From positions 1 through 64,000 of the forward strand of contig WEDG01005379.1 of NCBI GenBank assembly GCA_017591395.1: a stretch of DNA of 64,000 nt, in the 5' to 3' direction. Below, one piece after another: positions 21,201 through 31,509 of this stretch. The translations under genes were made by a program, and so were the position numbers. Source of the DNA: Schistocephalus solidus (lineage: Eukaryota; Platyhelminthes; Cestoda; Diphyllobothriidea; Diphyllobothriidae). Under the pieces are notes generated by a model, which saw only the letters and a list, made by a program, of their open reading frames with translations, was not told the origin of the DNA and ran no database searches. How positions within the stretch are numbered: the first letter of the stretch is position 1; every line of letters starts with the position of its first letter.

Positions 21201-22843
21201 AAAAGCCTCACGCATATTTCGGCCACACGATTCACTTATCCTCTACTTTTAATTGTTCCGTTTTATTTTTAGCCGGAGTCCCGTGTACCGCTTACGACAT
21301 TATCATCCATCCTGACTTCCTCAAAAAAATCCAAAGGTCGGAGGTCTTCAAGGCTTTTTTGATGACAGTCATCATAGAGGGCCTTGAAAACAAATTCAAA
21401 ATCCAACTTAACAGAGGTGATAGTTACTTTTCTGCCATTTATCCCGTTGCATCTCAGATTGGATTGTTTTGAAAAATAAAAAGTGTATGGGAACCCTACA
21501 GGAGCAGTTTATCCGAACTAAAGCCCGACCGGCGATCATAGAAATGGAGCCCAGTGATAGGTAGGCGTTTGCATCTCGCGTGTTTAAGTTTTCTTTTGGG
21601 TTTCAGCGAGTCTTCTTTGTCCACCCCGTCTGGTGGTGTACCGAAGGAACCAGTCAAGTTCGCTATAGCTTGCGGTTAAACCCTGCTCTTCTAGACCGAA
21701 AACCTCGACGCCCTCCATGCGCTTAACAGCTGTTCCCAACCCAGAAGCTCCAGAGTTTCTTGTTGCTGAAATAAATCTGCCAGAAGTAGTAAGATGTTAT
21801 AACCTTTCAATTTTTCCTTTACAGATTCTTCTCTTTCTTTAAGAGAAAAGGGGTTGATTGTACTTCTGGAGAATTGGCGTAGTCTTTCAAGCATCAACTT
21901 TTTGTAGTCATAAGAAGACATTGCTTACCAATATGTCCTAAGTGAAAGTAATAGGGAGAACGGTAGCTTGTCATTACTCCTTAGATGGGAACGGGCCTAG
22001 GACTACTGTAATTCAGTATGGGAGACCTTTCGGGATTCCCTTTGGTGTAGTGGACTTTGAGATCGTGTTGAAGGCAGAGGATACTTAATGCATTTATACA
22101 GAGGACGGAAGAAAAATGCGGAAAAGGCTTGATCTGGTCGGGCAACATCGATAATAGCCTGGTTATTTTGTTTATACCGGACACTTATTATCATGGAGGA
22201 GCATTATTGACAATGACAAGGAGGGCTGAGCCGAACCCTCCGGGCTGGCCTTTTCTTGTCACTCAACCCCGACCCTAATCCTCTGACGAGGAGAACTGAG
22301 GTTCAAACTCCGGAGATAGTTAGTTATTGAGGTAAATACTGTGCAACTTGAGGCTCGCCCAGCGATCAGGAATGTTTGAAGTCACGTGGGAGTGATATGG
22401 TCTGTTCGAAAGATTGAATACAGGTTGTCCGTTTTGTCTTAGAGGTCAGGGTTGTGGTCCTCTGAGAAAGTCTTATAAAGGCTGACAGTCAGCAATCGAT
22501 TTATGTTACATACGCAGACATGGGCGATTTTAATGATAACTTCTGACCTATATGTCGTTGTTGGTTAGTCCTATCCCATGTTTAACCCCATTTATCAAAT
22601 AATTTTCCTAAATTTTTCCTTGCATCCGAAGTTACAGCCAATCAGCGTTCATTTCACTGACTCACGTTTTAGGCATCCTCTCGCGGTTTAAACCTTGAGG
22701 TTGGCAAACAAACCATCTCACTACGAACCCGCAGCAACGTTTACGAGTTGGCTGCTGAACTTCGGTGGCCTGTTAATAAAGACGCGACTGTGGCCGAGTT
22801 CAACAGGGACTCAAAGGCGAGTTCAATTGTTTTTATAGTCTAA
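14873..22843 (+). CDS. PIH1D1: PIH1 domain-containing protein 1-like, eight exons, 273 aa
   Basis: Reconstructed exons are 14873-14908, 14940-15059, 15091-15211, 21273-21416, 21458-21560, 21607-21674, 21730-21788 and 22673-22843. They total 822 nt and all splice phases agree. The PIH-N domain (about residues 25-165) shows [27 protein letters not shown] [39 protein letters not shown] and [14 protein letters not shown]. The C-terminal CS-like part (about 190-273) shows [25 protein letters not shown] and VAEFNRDSK followed by a final beta-strand. Human PIH1D1 is 290 aa. In R2TP with RUVBL1/2 and RPAP3, PIH1D1 links HSP90 to clients by binding phosphorylated acidic DSDD/E motifs through two lysines; K34 and K42 here occupy those positions. 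The ATG at 14873 gives the longest protein; Met5 is an alternative. Confidence 0.88.
17650..19040 (+). mobile_element. Old decayed RTE-like LINE copy (5' region and endonuclease)
   Basis: Aligns in order with the RTE copy at 31050-32400. The landmarks are GGTTTCGGCTAGTG-like sequence at 17750 against CACAGGTGGCGGATAGTG, GACTGTAAATCGCCACTAAATAAG at 17930 against the same phrase near 31268, CAAAAATGGTAAGAGGATTCTC at 18690 against 32066, CGACCGTTTGTTTATCACGGGC-like sequence at 18730, and GCTCGATGTGTGGCGCCAAAC at 18870 against 32243. No usable reading frame survives. It is clearly older than the 31-kb copy. Confidence 0.6.
19260..19742 (-). pseudogene. PLE C-terminal fragment with 3' terminal motif
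   Basis: The minus strand reads [16 protein letters not shown], then [20 protein letters not shown], both characteristic of the segment after the GIY-YIG endonuclease in flatworm Penelope-like elements. It continues into non-coding sequence ending in the hammerhead-like motif at 19261-19310 and the conserved terminus CAGCGATTGCATCC. Frameshifts are present. Confidence 0.65.
19261..19310 (-). ncRNA. Hammerhead-like motif at PLE 3' end
   Basis: On the minus strand: CTGATGA, a hairpin GAGTTC/GAATTC, then GAAAC-GTC and AGGCGAATAAA. This is the order of a type-I hammerhead with a two-base-pair stem III (ACGU) and cleavage after GUC. Stem I is poor here. Penelope-like elements are known to carry such minimal hammerheads. 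Confidence 0.5.
19743..20030 (+). pseudogene. PLE GIY-YIG endonuclease fragment
   Basis: The plus strand reads [20 protein letters not shown] (GIY-YIG variant: [12 protein letters not shown]). After a frame change it reads [19 protein letters not shown]. The domain nicks DNA for PLE insertion. It abuts the minus-strand PLE fragment head to head at about 19742, so these are two insertions or an inversion. Confidence 0.55.
20300..20500 (+). pseudogene. RTE reverse-transcriptase scrap
   Basis: Encodes [20 protein letters not shown] and [12 protein letters not shown], the RTE palm C segment. The catalytic YADD is changed to YAHD. Only ~60 codons remain, inside PIH1D1 intron 3. Confidence 0.6.
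21273..21788 (+). CDS. PIH1D1: PIH1D1 exons 4-7
   Basis: Exon 4 (21273-21416) gives AGVPCTAYD and [14 protein letters not shown]. Exon 5 (21458-21560) gives [20 protein letters not shown], the end of the PIH-N domain. Exon 6 (21607-21674) gives a Ser/Thr/Pro linker with [11 protein letters not shown]. Exon 7 (21730-21788) gives [13 protein letters not shown], the first strands of the C-terminal domain. Introns are 41, 46 and 55 nt, all GT-AG. Junction phases (1, 2, 1) match exactly on both sides, which is strong evidence for the model. Confidence 0.85.
22673..22843 (+). CDS. PIH1D1: PIH1D1 terminal exon 8
   Basis: Preceded by acceptor CACGTTTTAG, phase 0. Encodes the C-terminal CS-like strands ([20 protein letters not shown], then [17 protein letters not shown]) and ends at TAA 22841-22843. 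A GC donor could be imagined at 22817. Reading through instead supplies the final hydrophobic strand (SSIVFIV) where human PIH1D1 has its last strand, so I treat this as the last exon. Confidence 0.8.
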   Translation, partial: ASSRGLNLEVGKQTISLRTRSNVYELAAELRWPVNKDATVAEFNRDSKASSIVFIV

Positions 22844-23006
22844 CTTTTGGATTTATCGTTCTGATGCTGGCTAAATCACATTATTAGCAGTGAACTGAAA
22901 CGTTTGAATGGCTGTGCTTGTGCATACCATGCCTCGTATACCGGTCGTGCGTATCAATAATCTAGACAATAAGGCGCTTACTGAAAAATAGCAGTAGCTA
23001 CTCTTA

Positions 23007-23012
23007 AATAAA
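23007..23012 (+). terminator. PIH1D1: Candidate polyadenylation signal of PIH1D1
   Basis: AATAAA, 164 nt after the stop codon, in an A/T-rich stretch. It is the first exact match downstream of the stop. Confidence 0.45.
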
Positions 23013-26000
23013 TAATTAAGTATTCGGATTTTCTTTAGGGTCTTTCCCGCGACAAAATTGTCCTGTTCAGAGGTAATGTTCGTCATACGGTATCTCTTCA
23101 CCCTTCCCGTTTATCACTTCCTATAGAACTAGGAAATTTTAAGAGCTTTCTTAGCAGGAACTTTGCCTATGTATATGAAGTAAACATTGCCTTTCGCTAT
23201 CTGTAAGTATTGCTTCTCGAGTGTCGATTGCTCGGAGCTGTGACTGCCAGACCAACGCTCCGAGGGAAACTTTAACCACTATTTTTCATCCTATAATCAG
23301 TATGTATTGGTGCGAGCCATTACCATGTGACCTCAGTTTAATCTACTGTCCCCCTCTCAAATCACCCGAAATCTTCCGCCTACTTTTCGATACCCTACGG
23401 TTATTCTGAAATTGCCATTAGCAAATGCAGTTTACGGATCTATTCAGATTCCAGAATTCTAGCAACTACGTTTTGTAAAACTTGTCACACCTGGGCAATC
23501 AAATACCCTTAGCTGACTCTGTCTCTGAGCGTGGATTCGAATTGAAAATCCAAGACGTCCAGGTTAATAGAGTTCTTGTACCATCGATCGTGTCTTATTC
23601 TTCAAGAATTCTGTATGTCCTACTAGGCAGACGCACAGGATGTGGCTTACCTTGCGTGCGCAAGCGTTTGTTTAGAAGTGTGTCCTCATTCGCATTTCTT
23701 ATTTACTTCAACACTACACCATAGCAGGGAAACGACTCAACATCCCGAGGGTGCCAACTCTTTTTAACCAGACCACCTCTCTAACCTGCTGTTCCTTCCT
23801 CCTTTCCCTCTCCCCCTTCCTCAACGAGTTTATCATATCTACCGGGCTTCGGTCCCACTGGTTTCTAATGCCAACGTTAGCAGTTGGCATCGCACGTGTG
23901 TAAGCGTTTGTGTTGTTCCCTGGTGCTGGTGAAGTCACCGGACTGCCGGCCGGCCGGCCGTCCTTATGAGGATTGTGCCCTAGAAAGAGTCGCTTCCGTG
24001 CATGCATGCGCGTGTCTTTTTGGGCTCCGACGTTGGAAATACCGGTTTTGTTGTTGCACGCGTTGCTATGCCGACGGAGGGAGAAACAACACTTGTTTGC
24101 GCAGGCGAGTAATCCTCTGACCAGGTCATGCGTGCACGCATGTACGCACTTACTCACCTGACTACCTTCCAGCCTCGTAATCCTGCCTCCCTTCTCTCCT
24201 CCCGTCGGGTTTATGCCTATCCTATCTTCCTCCTTCACCCACTCTTCCTGCCTTTCTACCCCCAGCGATGCGTCACCTGCTGTTAGTGTGCAACCAGTCG
24301 TCATTCATTTTGAATTGATGATAGGGGTTGACTTCACCGTCTGCGCTCCTGTGTAATCACTAAGCCTTTCTCAGGGATGCTTGTAGTAATGACTCACCCT
24401 GTTGTATTGTTTTTTGCCTATTTTACTGGGGAACTACGTCTCTGTGCTATATTTAAGTACTCCAACGGTTAATTAGTATATTTTACTGCGGCAGTACAGT
24501 CTCGTCCAGGAAAATATGGGCAACCTTAGCCGTCGATTTGTGAAAGTGACCGCTTTCATTACCCGTTTGGGGGTGGAGAGGAGGAGGGGGCGAGGTTTCT
24601 GTTGTGTTCAAGGCTTGACAGCGACATGCGCTTTCTGTTCTTTTATTTTCCATACCCTTGCGTCCGAGGACAACGTCTCATCTGTAAGCAATTCGCTTTC
24701 GCACGTCACAGTCACTTGGCAAATAATACAATTACCCTCTGATTTTCACAACTTATCCATTCTTATTTCCGTCTGGTTGGACGTTTTTGTCTGCCGCATC
24801 TCTGGACCTGCGTAACTTTTTGCTGCACACAATCCCTCACTTTGAGTTCTGGGGCACTTATAGCTCCTGTTATCTGGATATGGTATCTGCTACCTCTGGT
24901 GGTGTTATCTATTCCCACTTTGCTGCACTTCGGCTTTTGGTCCCGAACTCGTTATTGTTAGCCATATTTTTTTCCTACACAGACCAGGTAGGTGAATGCC
25001 ATCCGCATATTAATTGGTATTCTCAGTCTCAGTTGACAAAAGTTGAGACTGTAACACAAGAGAGCAAACCTCCAGCTAAAGAACTGACTGATCCCCGATC
25101 TGGATCTCGGGTCGTCCCGGCTTGGGGTTTGGGCATGGCTGGTTGAGAACGACAAATGCCAGTCTCTCTCTCTTATCTTTCCTGCTGCTGCTTCTCCACA
25201 GTTTTTAACCCCCCGAGAACCCCTACGGCTGCATAAAAACGCTACATTTATTGAATGGTTTGGCGAGTGTACAACGTGAATTTACTCACTTCTTTCTTAA
25301 CAAATGAGTAGAAAAATGCAACTGGAGGTGGGCAAACCCTTTTAAGGACTTGCGGAACCTCCGAGTCAACAGTCATACACTCCAACACATTAGCCCAACT
25401 TTCGGTTACTGCACTCACTTTAGGTTACTCAAAATTGGACGGTTTTTTGTGACTGACAGTCAGGTGTGAAGGTTTACGTGCCTAGGGGAGAAATTTTAAG
25501 CGCTAACGCTAGCCCGTGCGCAGGAAGACATACTTTTAAATTAGGCTCCCAAAACACCTCCGAGTCTGAATTTGCGCCAATGGATGATCATGGTTTATAT
25601 ACTGTTATAATTAATTCATATTATCCATTGCTTTCGCCTTAGATGGGGCGAAGGTGTCAGTACAGGCTCCTGCGGGCAAGAACTTGTCCACTTCTTCAGT
25701 TCCAGGTCCCACGATGATTACTTAGGGTACTCTAGCAACGCTCCGTCAGTTGGCATATTGAACAAGGTCTAACCGACGATACTCCCTCGACCTATGGCCA
25801 GGCTAAGCGTCATCAAACAAGGAAGGGACTAAACATGTGCTCTGGGACTTTTGTGATTCCAGGTTGCCTGTTTTTTTTCTGACATAGTAAAAATAACACA
25901 TCCAACATAAATTATCGCTCCATTAGCTTCAAAGAACACCAATCACAGTTTTTGCAGAAAGGTAGTGTAGTCCAGATCGTAGTCGTGTCAGTGCTCAGCC

Positions 26001-26737
26001 CTGACTTGTAATTTTACTGACTCACTGTCGACACAAAGGTGGACTCTCAGTAGGATGATGGGCGGGCGAGGGGGGGGGGTCGAAGCACGAGAAAGGGCCC
26101 TTTATTAATTGATGCCACTAGTGGAGGCAAGTTTGTTCGGCCCGCCGTAGCAGTGGGGGGAGGAGGTGGGCGAAAGAGCTTGCTATCATCTGGGTTAAAA
26201 TCAAGAACGTGTGAAACCACATCAGCGTCCTTCGTCTTACCGAATGGGATGAATTAGAATTGTGGAGCTGTTTGAAAACTCTTCAATGTACTTTTGCTTG
26301 GAATCGCCACAAGTGTGGGCTGTACAAGACAGTTTCTCCTATCATCTGACAGCGAGTGAAACGGTTATGTCGCTTTCATCGTGGAGATGAAACGATAGCC
26401 GTGAGCGCACATGTCGAGAGAATTTTCACATTTCTGAGTCATTTTCGGTTTCACGTGGGTTACCGTCTGGGAAGGAGGCCAAATCAAGGTCTCTAGGTCG
26501 ATGTGCTTACAGGGACTCACGGTGAAAATGGCCTAAAGCGACATTACAAGTCCGTACCAAAGAATTCCAGTAATCGCGCGATCTTTAGCCACATCCTTCT
26601 AATTTGTTCTCATTGCTTCTGCCTGTATTTATTGGCTCGAATTTATTTAGTTCTCCGTCTTCACATCCACCAGGATATACCAAACAGCACATCTCACCGT
26701 AAAACGCCGTTTCCGCCTATGTCCACCGTGTGCCCCG
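23013..26737. other. No supported gene; GC/CT-biased intergenic sequence
   Basis: Open frames here (for example 23714-24304 minus and 24787-25146 plus) lack motifs and lie in pyrimidine-rich or CpG-rich sequence. A (CCGG)n-like patch sits at 23949-23961 and a G-run near 26070. I see no exon-like sequence with convincing splice sites. Confidence 0.4.
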
Positions 26738-27320
26738 ACAGTTCGACCATCGTAGTCGGACGATGTCCACCGTATGCTCATGGGAAAGTTGAGCAGGGAC
26801 AGTGACTTGCGCGTGATTTAGTTTAAAGTGATAGTAGACTTGCGCTGCATCTACCGCACTCCTCCTCCCCCACCTGAGCCCGGTGTCAAGACAGAGTCAA
26901 GAAGACCGGAGGCGGGAGAGGACGCAGGTGGCTGGCGCGGCCGGGTCCCCTAAGTCCTAGCCACCCCTAGGCGTGCCACCACACCGTGTGCCCCACAACA
27001 GGGTGGACGCACGGACGGCGAATTGTGCGTACATTAGTTTATAGTGGTAGCTTACTTGCGCAGCATCTAACGCACCTTATTTTCCCTCACCCTCCTGGGC
27101 TCAGTGTCATGACCTAATCAAGAAAACCAGAGACAGGATCGGGCACCGGTGGCTGGCGTGGCATGAGCCCGAGTCTATGCGTGCAACCATACCCCTTTGT
27201 GTTTAGCATTTGTATGGTTGCGCATTCCGAAGAACGCCTCCAATACCCTGATTTGGTCTTCGTCTCAGTCCAACACATCTACCACGTGACAAGCCGTGTA
27301 GAAGGCAAGCCGTGAAAACC
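26738..27320 (+). repeat. Unclassified dispersed repeat, plus copy with internal duplication
   Basis: 26738-26983 matches the reverse complement of 35466-35711 closely, including the stretch GTGACTTGCGCGTGATTTAG. 26990-27180 is a weaker tandem second version of the same segment (GTGCGTACATTAGTTTATAG). 27187-27320 matches the reverse complement of 35330-35450 (CATCTACCACGTG). No coding content or tRNA-like boxes are evident. The high identity of the first block suggests recent copying. Confidence 0.65.
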
Positions 27321-27754
27321 ACTACTAACTAACAGTTTACACAAGGTGGTCATCGATTTCCGTGATGGATGAACTGAATGTTCAAGAAATATTGCGCTGA
27401 GATTTGAGGGATGCCTTTGAGTGCAGGTATGCTCCGAGTAAAAAATGGGGAGGCGTATAAAGTCACCTGCGGTTGGCGTTCACGCATCTTATCTGATTGT
27501 GGAACGGGATTCTAGCGTTCCGTTTCACCGGTGGTATGGCTGGAGGACGTAAAATAAGTTAGAAGTGATCATTTCAATCTTTCTACTCTCTGTTTGGCAA
27601 CACAATGAATGACCGCATTTTTTTTTCTACTCATTTTCGTAAGTAACATAATGAAAGTGCCAACGGGCCCTTTAAAAACATTGTGCCACCTAAATACTGA
27701 CAAAGTCGTTAACTGATAGAAGTGAATAGGCAAGTCCCCGGAAGCAGTTTATAA

Positions 27755-27920
27755 GAAGAAGACGTGATCGCTGAAACATGGCGTTTATTGGCCTGACGTT
27801 TCGAATTCTCTCTCGAACCCGTCATCAGAAACGGTTTCTACAACTGTGTCTGATGACGGGTTCGAGAGGGAAATCCAAAACGTCAGGCCAATAAACGCCA
27901 TGTTCCCGCGATCGCATCTT
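27755..27920. repeat. Palindrome of two opposed PLE termini with hammerhead-like motifs
   Basis: Left arm 27755-27828 and right arm 27849-27920 are near-perfect inverted copies around a ~20-nt spacer. Each arm contains GGCCTGACGTTT / AAACGTCAGGCC, the hairpin GGGTTC...GAATTC (or GAAATC), and CTGATGA. The minus-strand motif (27788-27835) has the full CTGATGA-stem-GAAAC-GTC order. The plus-strand one (27846-27895) has CAAAAC instead of GAAAC. Both end with the conserved PLE terminus CGATCGCATCTTCT-like sequence. Confidence 0.65.
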
Positions 27921-29092
27921 CTAAAGCCGATAACACCTCCAGAGTATTCGTTCCTTTGAGCTCACAAATCTTTTCCACATCAATGCCTTGTTTGTTTTGC
28001 ATTCTTGCTGCTATCTGTCCACTAAGGTTTTGGGTAAAAGAATTTATATTGGTTTATCTACAACTGTTATGTGGCTGGTCAGCTGCTATCATTAGTAGTT
28101 CCAAGAAGATGCTTCCCTAACATCAGAATTCTATCCGCGGCCATTCACGAATTGCCATGAATTCCCGTCTTGTTAGTCTTGTTGTGTCATTCTTGAATTA
28201 GTGTGCGGCTGGCGTAAGGTTCGTAAGAGGGTAAGGTTGCTGGCAAAGGAAGGACTACTATCCGCCCCCGTTACATGAGGGAGATAATTAATTTACCGAG
28301 GATTGAAGGTACGCGCCTCCAGCATCCTACCTGCTCAAACTTACGGATCGGAAGTGGTTATCTTTGGGCAAACATCTACCTCAGAATTTTCGGAACAATT
28401 TTTAGTTTCAGGCGTATACGTACACAGCTTGCCATTTAAAATAGGTTCAATGCCAACAGGCGTTTTCACACATACCACTTCTTCTTCGATTTCCCTCGGA
28501 GATGGCAACCTGTTTTTCAGACACTCCTTGTCCCTATTCCCTCAGAGCTGTTTATGGCTTCTCATTCTTCGCCTCCCCTTTTTCTGTCAGTAACTTTTCA
28601 AAAGACAGCAAAAGAAATTGACAGGTGCACCTTTGCTTCTTTTTCTCCTTTACCGAAGTTCAAATTTCTAGGCAGCCACGTTCCCACAATTCTAAGTTTT
28701 GAATGACTACTGTCCGAACAGAAAGACAGTAAACAAGACAGCACACACACGTACATTTCTTACTCGTGGTCCACTCGTCGTGCGTAAAATTTTCGTCCCA
28801 ACCACTCCCTGCCCCCTTGCCCAATTCCCTTGACACTCCGCCCGATGTCTGCGTACGTGGTAATAAAACAAAATGGTACCCGCCGGGCCCGAAACCACCA
28901 TTACCGCGCGGGCTGCAAATGCTAGGGCTCACTGTGGAGGACCTAAAGTCGCGCCCAATATACACCGGGGTTGGCGGGGGAGCTATAGTCGTTGGGTTTA
29001 GTGCGTTTGCGCATTTACATGCAGCTGAGTAACAACGACCCCTCGACGTGGCTAGCGCAATTGTGTTGAAGTAAACCGGGAGTCGCACAGAC

Positions 29093-29147
29093 TTGTTTCA
29101 CACGTTTGACGGTCCGAATCATTGTGTTATTCCTAACCGTGGACCAC

Positions 29148-29205
<58 letters not shown>

Positions 29206-30060
29206 AGTTTACAATGGAGGCGGAAGTCAACAACCAACTGCCGTTCCTAGATGCTCTCGTCCATCGAAAACCAAATTGGGACCTAAAAATGACGGTGTAT
29301 AGGAAGGCTACCAGTACCCGTCAAATCTTGAGCTACCACAGCAAATACCCGTTATGCCACAAACGTAGTGTTCGAACATTATGCAAAAAGGCTGAAACCC
29401 ACTGCAATGAACCAGCCGATACAAAGGCAGATCTGTGATATCTTCATACCCAAAGGGTATCCCCGCAACTTCATCGAACGCGGCAGGTAGTCCAGGCCAA
29501 GCCTACGGCCGGCAACCGAACAGCCAAAGATACGGCGAGCGTTGCCATACATTGACGGCGTTTCGGAGGCAGTCTCCTAAGACCGCTGGGGATCGGCATC
29601 GCCCAACGGTCGGAGTCAACCATTCTAAGGCCCCCCCTGCTACCAGGTGATACAACAAACGTCATCTACCGGGTTCAATGTAATTTCTGCGCAGTTAACT
29701 ACATTGGAGAGACCGGGAAACGGCTACTAACCAGAGTCGGAAAACACATGAGGGCAGTAAGAAGGATGGACCCATTTTCTTGCGTGGTGGATCATTGCGC
29801 AGACTCTTGGCTCACGTTCGCCTTCTAGAATGCCGAAATTCTGGTTGGAAGAAGTGACCGCGTGGCAACGGAAACAATCGAGGCTTGGCACACGGTAATA
29901 ATCTCCAGAAATCGTTGTGTGACGCTTCGTACGACCTACCAAGCCCTCCGGACGCAGTTCAATTAACAAAAGAGCCAACGCGAACATAGGCCGGACGTGC
30001 ATCCGAACATCAGTGAGTCCATGGTGGATACGTACGCAATCGCAATACAACCCAGGCCCG
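29093..30060 (+). pseudogene. Penelope-like element: RT end plus GIY-YIG endonuclease
   Basis: After a (TA)n tract come IQFTMEAEVNNQLPFLDALV and TVYRKATSTRQILSYHSKYP with HKRSVRTLCKKAE, the C-terminal RT region of PLEs (LPFLDVLV...VYRKPT...HKR). Broken frames then give RALPYIDGVSEAV, PLGIGIAQRSEST and NVIYRVQCNFCAVNYIGETG, the GIY-YIG domain with its Cys-containing insert, followed by FAFxNAEILVGRSDRV. The endonuclease makes the nick that primes target-site reverse transcription. Multiple frameshifts make the element defective. The 5' RT core is absent. Confidence 0.75.
29153..29203. repeat. (TA)n microsatellite inside PLE reading frame
   Basis: About 25 TA units, directly preceding the IQFTME codons of the PLE. 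Read in frame it encodes alternating Ile-Tyr. Confidence 0.95.
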
Positions 30061-30369
30061 AAGAAGGAACTGTTATTGCCTTGGCTAGCTCAACCACTTA
30101 TTCGGCAGGTGCGAAAACTGACGGAGGTGTGATCGCAATCAAGATTAACAGCCTGGGATGGCAGCTTCGGTCGATGAGGGTACTGACGACTACTGTGAAC
30201 GCCGGCCACCGACCAGATTGAGAATAAGCCATCACCCGCCCTACCCCCGTCCTCCACCGGCCCTGTGTATAGGTGATGGATGATCACCCAGGGTGAAACA
30301 CCGCCCTCCTCATCTTGCAGCATGATGACTAAGGATCTCTACCCCAACCCGGCCCCTCCTTCACGCAAA

Positions 30370-30522
30370 TTTTAAAGCCTTAGTTATCCTGCATAAGCAT
30401 AATGTTACCACCTACAAATACTGTGAGGCGCGGTACTGTACTTACCTCCGACGATGGAATCTTCTTTAATTTTGAAAATTCGTGACAATATAACGATGGT
30501 TCTCCTGATCGCCTCTTCTTTT
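30370..30522 (+). mobile_element. PLE 3' tail, second type
   Basis: ATACTGTGAGGCGCGGTACTG, CCTCCGACGATGGAATCTT and GATCGCCTCTTCTT match 44385-44490. It contains a decayed hammerhead-like motif (CCGACGA at about 30448, with GAAAATTC in place of GAAACGTC). It ends against a CA/TA repeat. Confidence 0.6.

Positions 30523-30586
<64 letters not shown>
30523..30586. repeat. (CA)n(TA)n microsatellite
   Basis: CACACACA then about 28 TA units, abutting the PLE 3' terminus. Confidence 0.95.
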
Positions 30587-30587
<1 letters not shown>

Positions 30588-31509
30588 CGGTAATCGAAGT
30601 CCCTTGGGAAAAAATAACTGTTATGTAAATTTTCGACTCTGGTACCGCAGTTCATCTTCAGACAAATGAGAGATGTACAAAAGCAACCTTCCAAACTGCG
30701 GCTTTTAACGCGTAAAATTTGTTATGGTTATGGATATGCTGATGTGTCATGGCGATGAATTCCTCCTCTTCATATGCCGCAGGTCTGTTTGAGCTCGTTA
30801 GTAGACCGGCTAGGACACTTGGCACGGTTACTGGCGTGACATAAGCCTGCATCTATGTCGTGCTATGTGTTTGTGTGAGAGTAATTAAGGGCTCGTGCAA
30901 ACTCAGCACAATCCGAAAAGTGCGTGGGATGATCAAGTTTGACCCGCAACGCAGTAAGCTCTAAGACACAAATTCCCCCCAGGCATTTTCCCGTCTCCGG
31001 TAGGGCCTCTTGCATTGTGCGTTGCCCAAACGGTGGGAAGATGGGTTACCCATTAGCCAAGCTACTGGCTTCCCGGCGCGTCCACAGGTGGCGGATAGTG
31101 GAACGGCCTTCAGTGAAGGTTAGCTACGAAATAATCAGACTCTCCAGTCTGGCGAATAAGCAGTCGCGGACGAGCAGCGACAGTAATACCAGGGTGCAAC
31201 GGGCTGAGGTCTGGCACGCCAAAAGCCTTAAAAAAGCCGCAAAGCCCGATGACGGCACTGTGACATGGCGAGTGTGAACCGCCATTAAATAAGTCCGATC
31301 GCCCCCGCTGCCTTGTGGGTAGGCTCTTAAGCCAAAGTGCTAGAGGAGACAACCTCGAAAAAAACAATCCGAGCGACTGTTGGGGACCCGCCCGTACTCA
31401 CAATTCCCAAGACATGAAAATATGTTTCATTATAGTGCTGCGGTCCATGCTGCGGCGTCCGCGGGAACCGACGCGCTCCATGAACAATAGTCCAGTGGTG
31501 CGGGCGAAT

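Larger units (their letters stand above)
15212..21272 (+). other. PIH1D1: PIH1D1 intron 3, GC-AG, 6.06 kb, filled with mobile elements
   Basis: Starts GCAAGT and ends TTTTATTTTTAG. It contains a decayed RTE copy (17650-19040), two PLE pieces (19260-20030) and an RTE RT scrap (20300-20500). The stretch 15212-17649 holds only short ORFs, such as 15203-15592, that look like chance; I assign nothing else there. Confidence 0.75.

Noticed and set aside
22811..22818. GC donor ending PIH1D1 exon 8 early
   Set aside because: AAAG/GCGAGT looks like a donor, but reading on gives the expected last hydrophobic strand and a stop within 9 codons, and no further PIH1D1 exon is needed.
23714..24304. 196-codon minus-strand open frame
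   Set aside because: The complementary strand is C/T-rich and CpG-rich, which favours open frames. I see no motifs and no homology.
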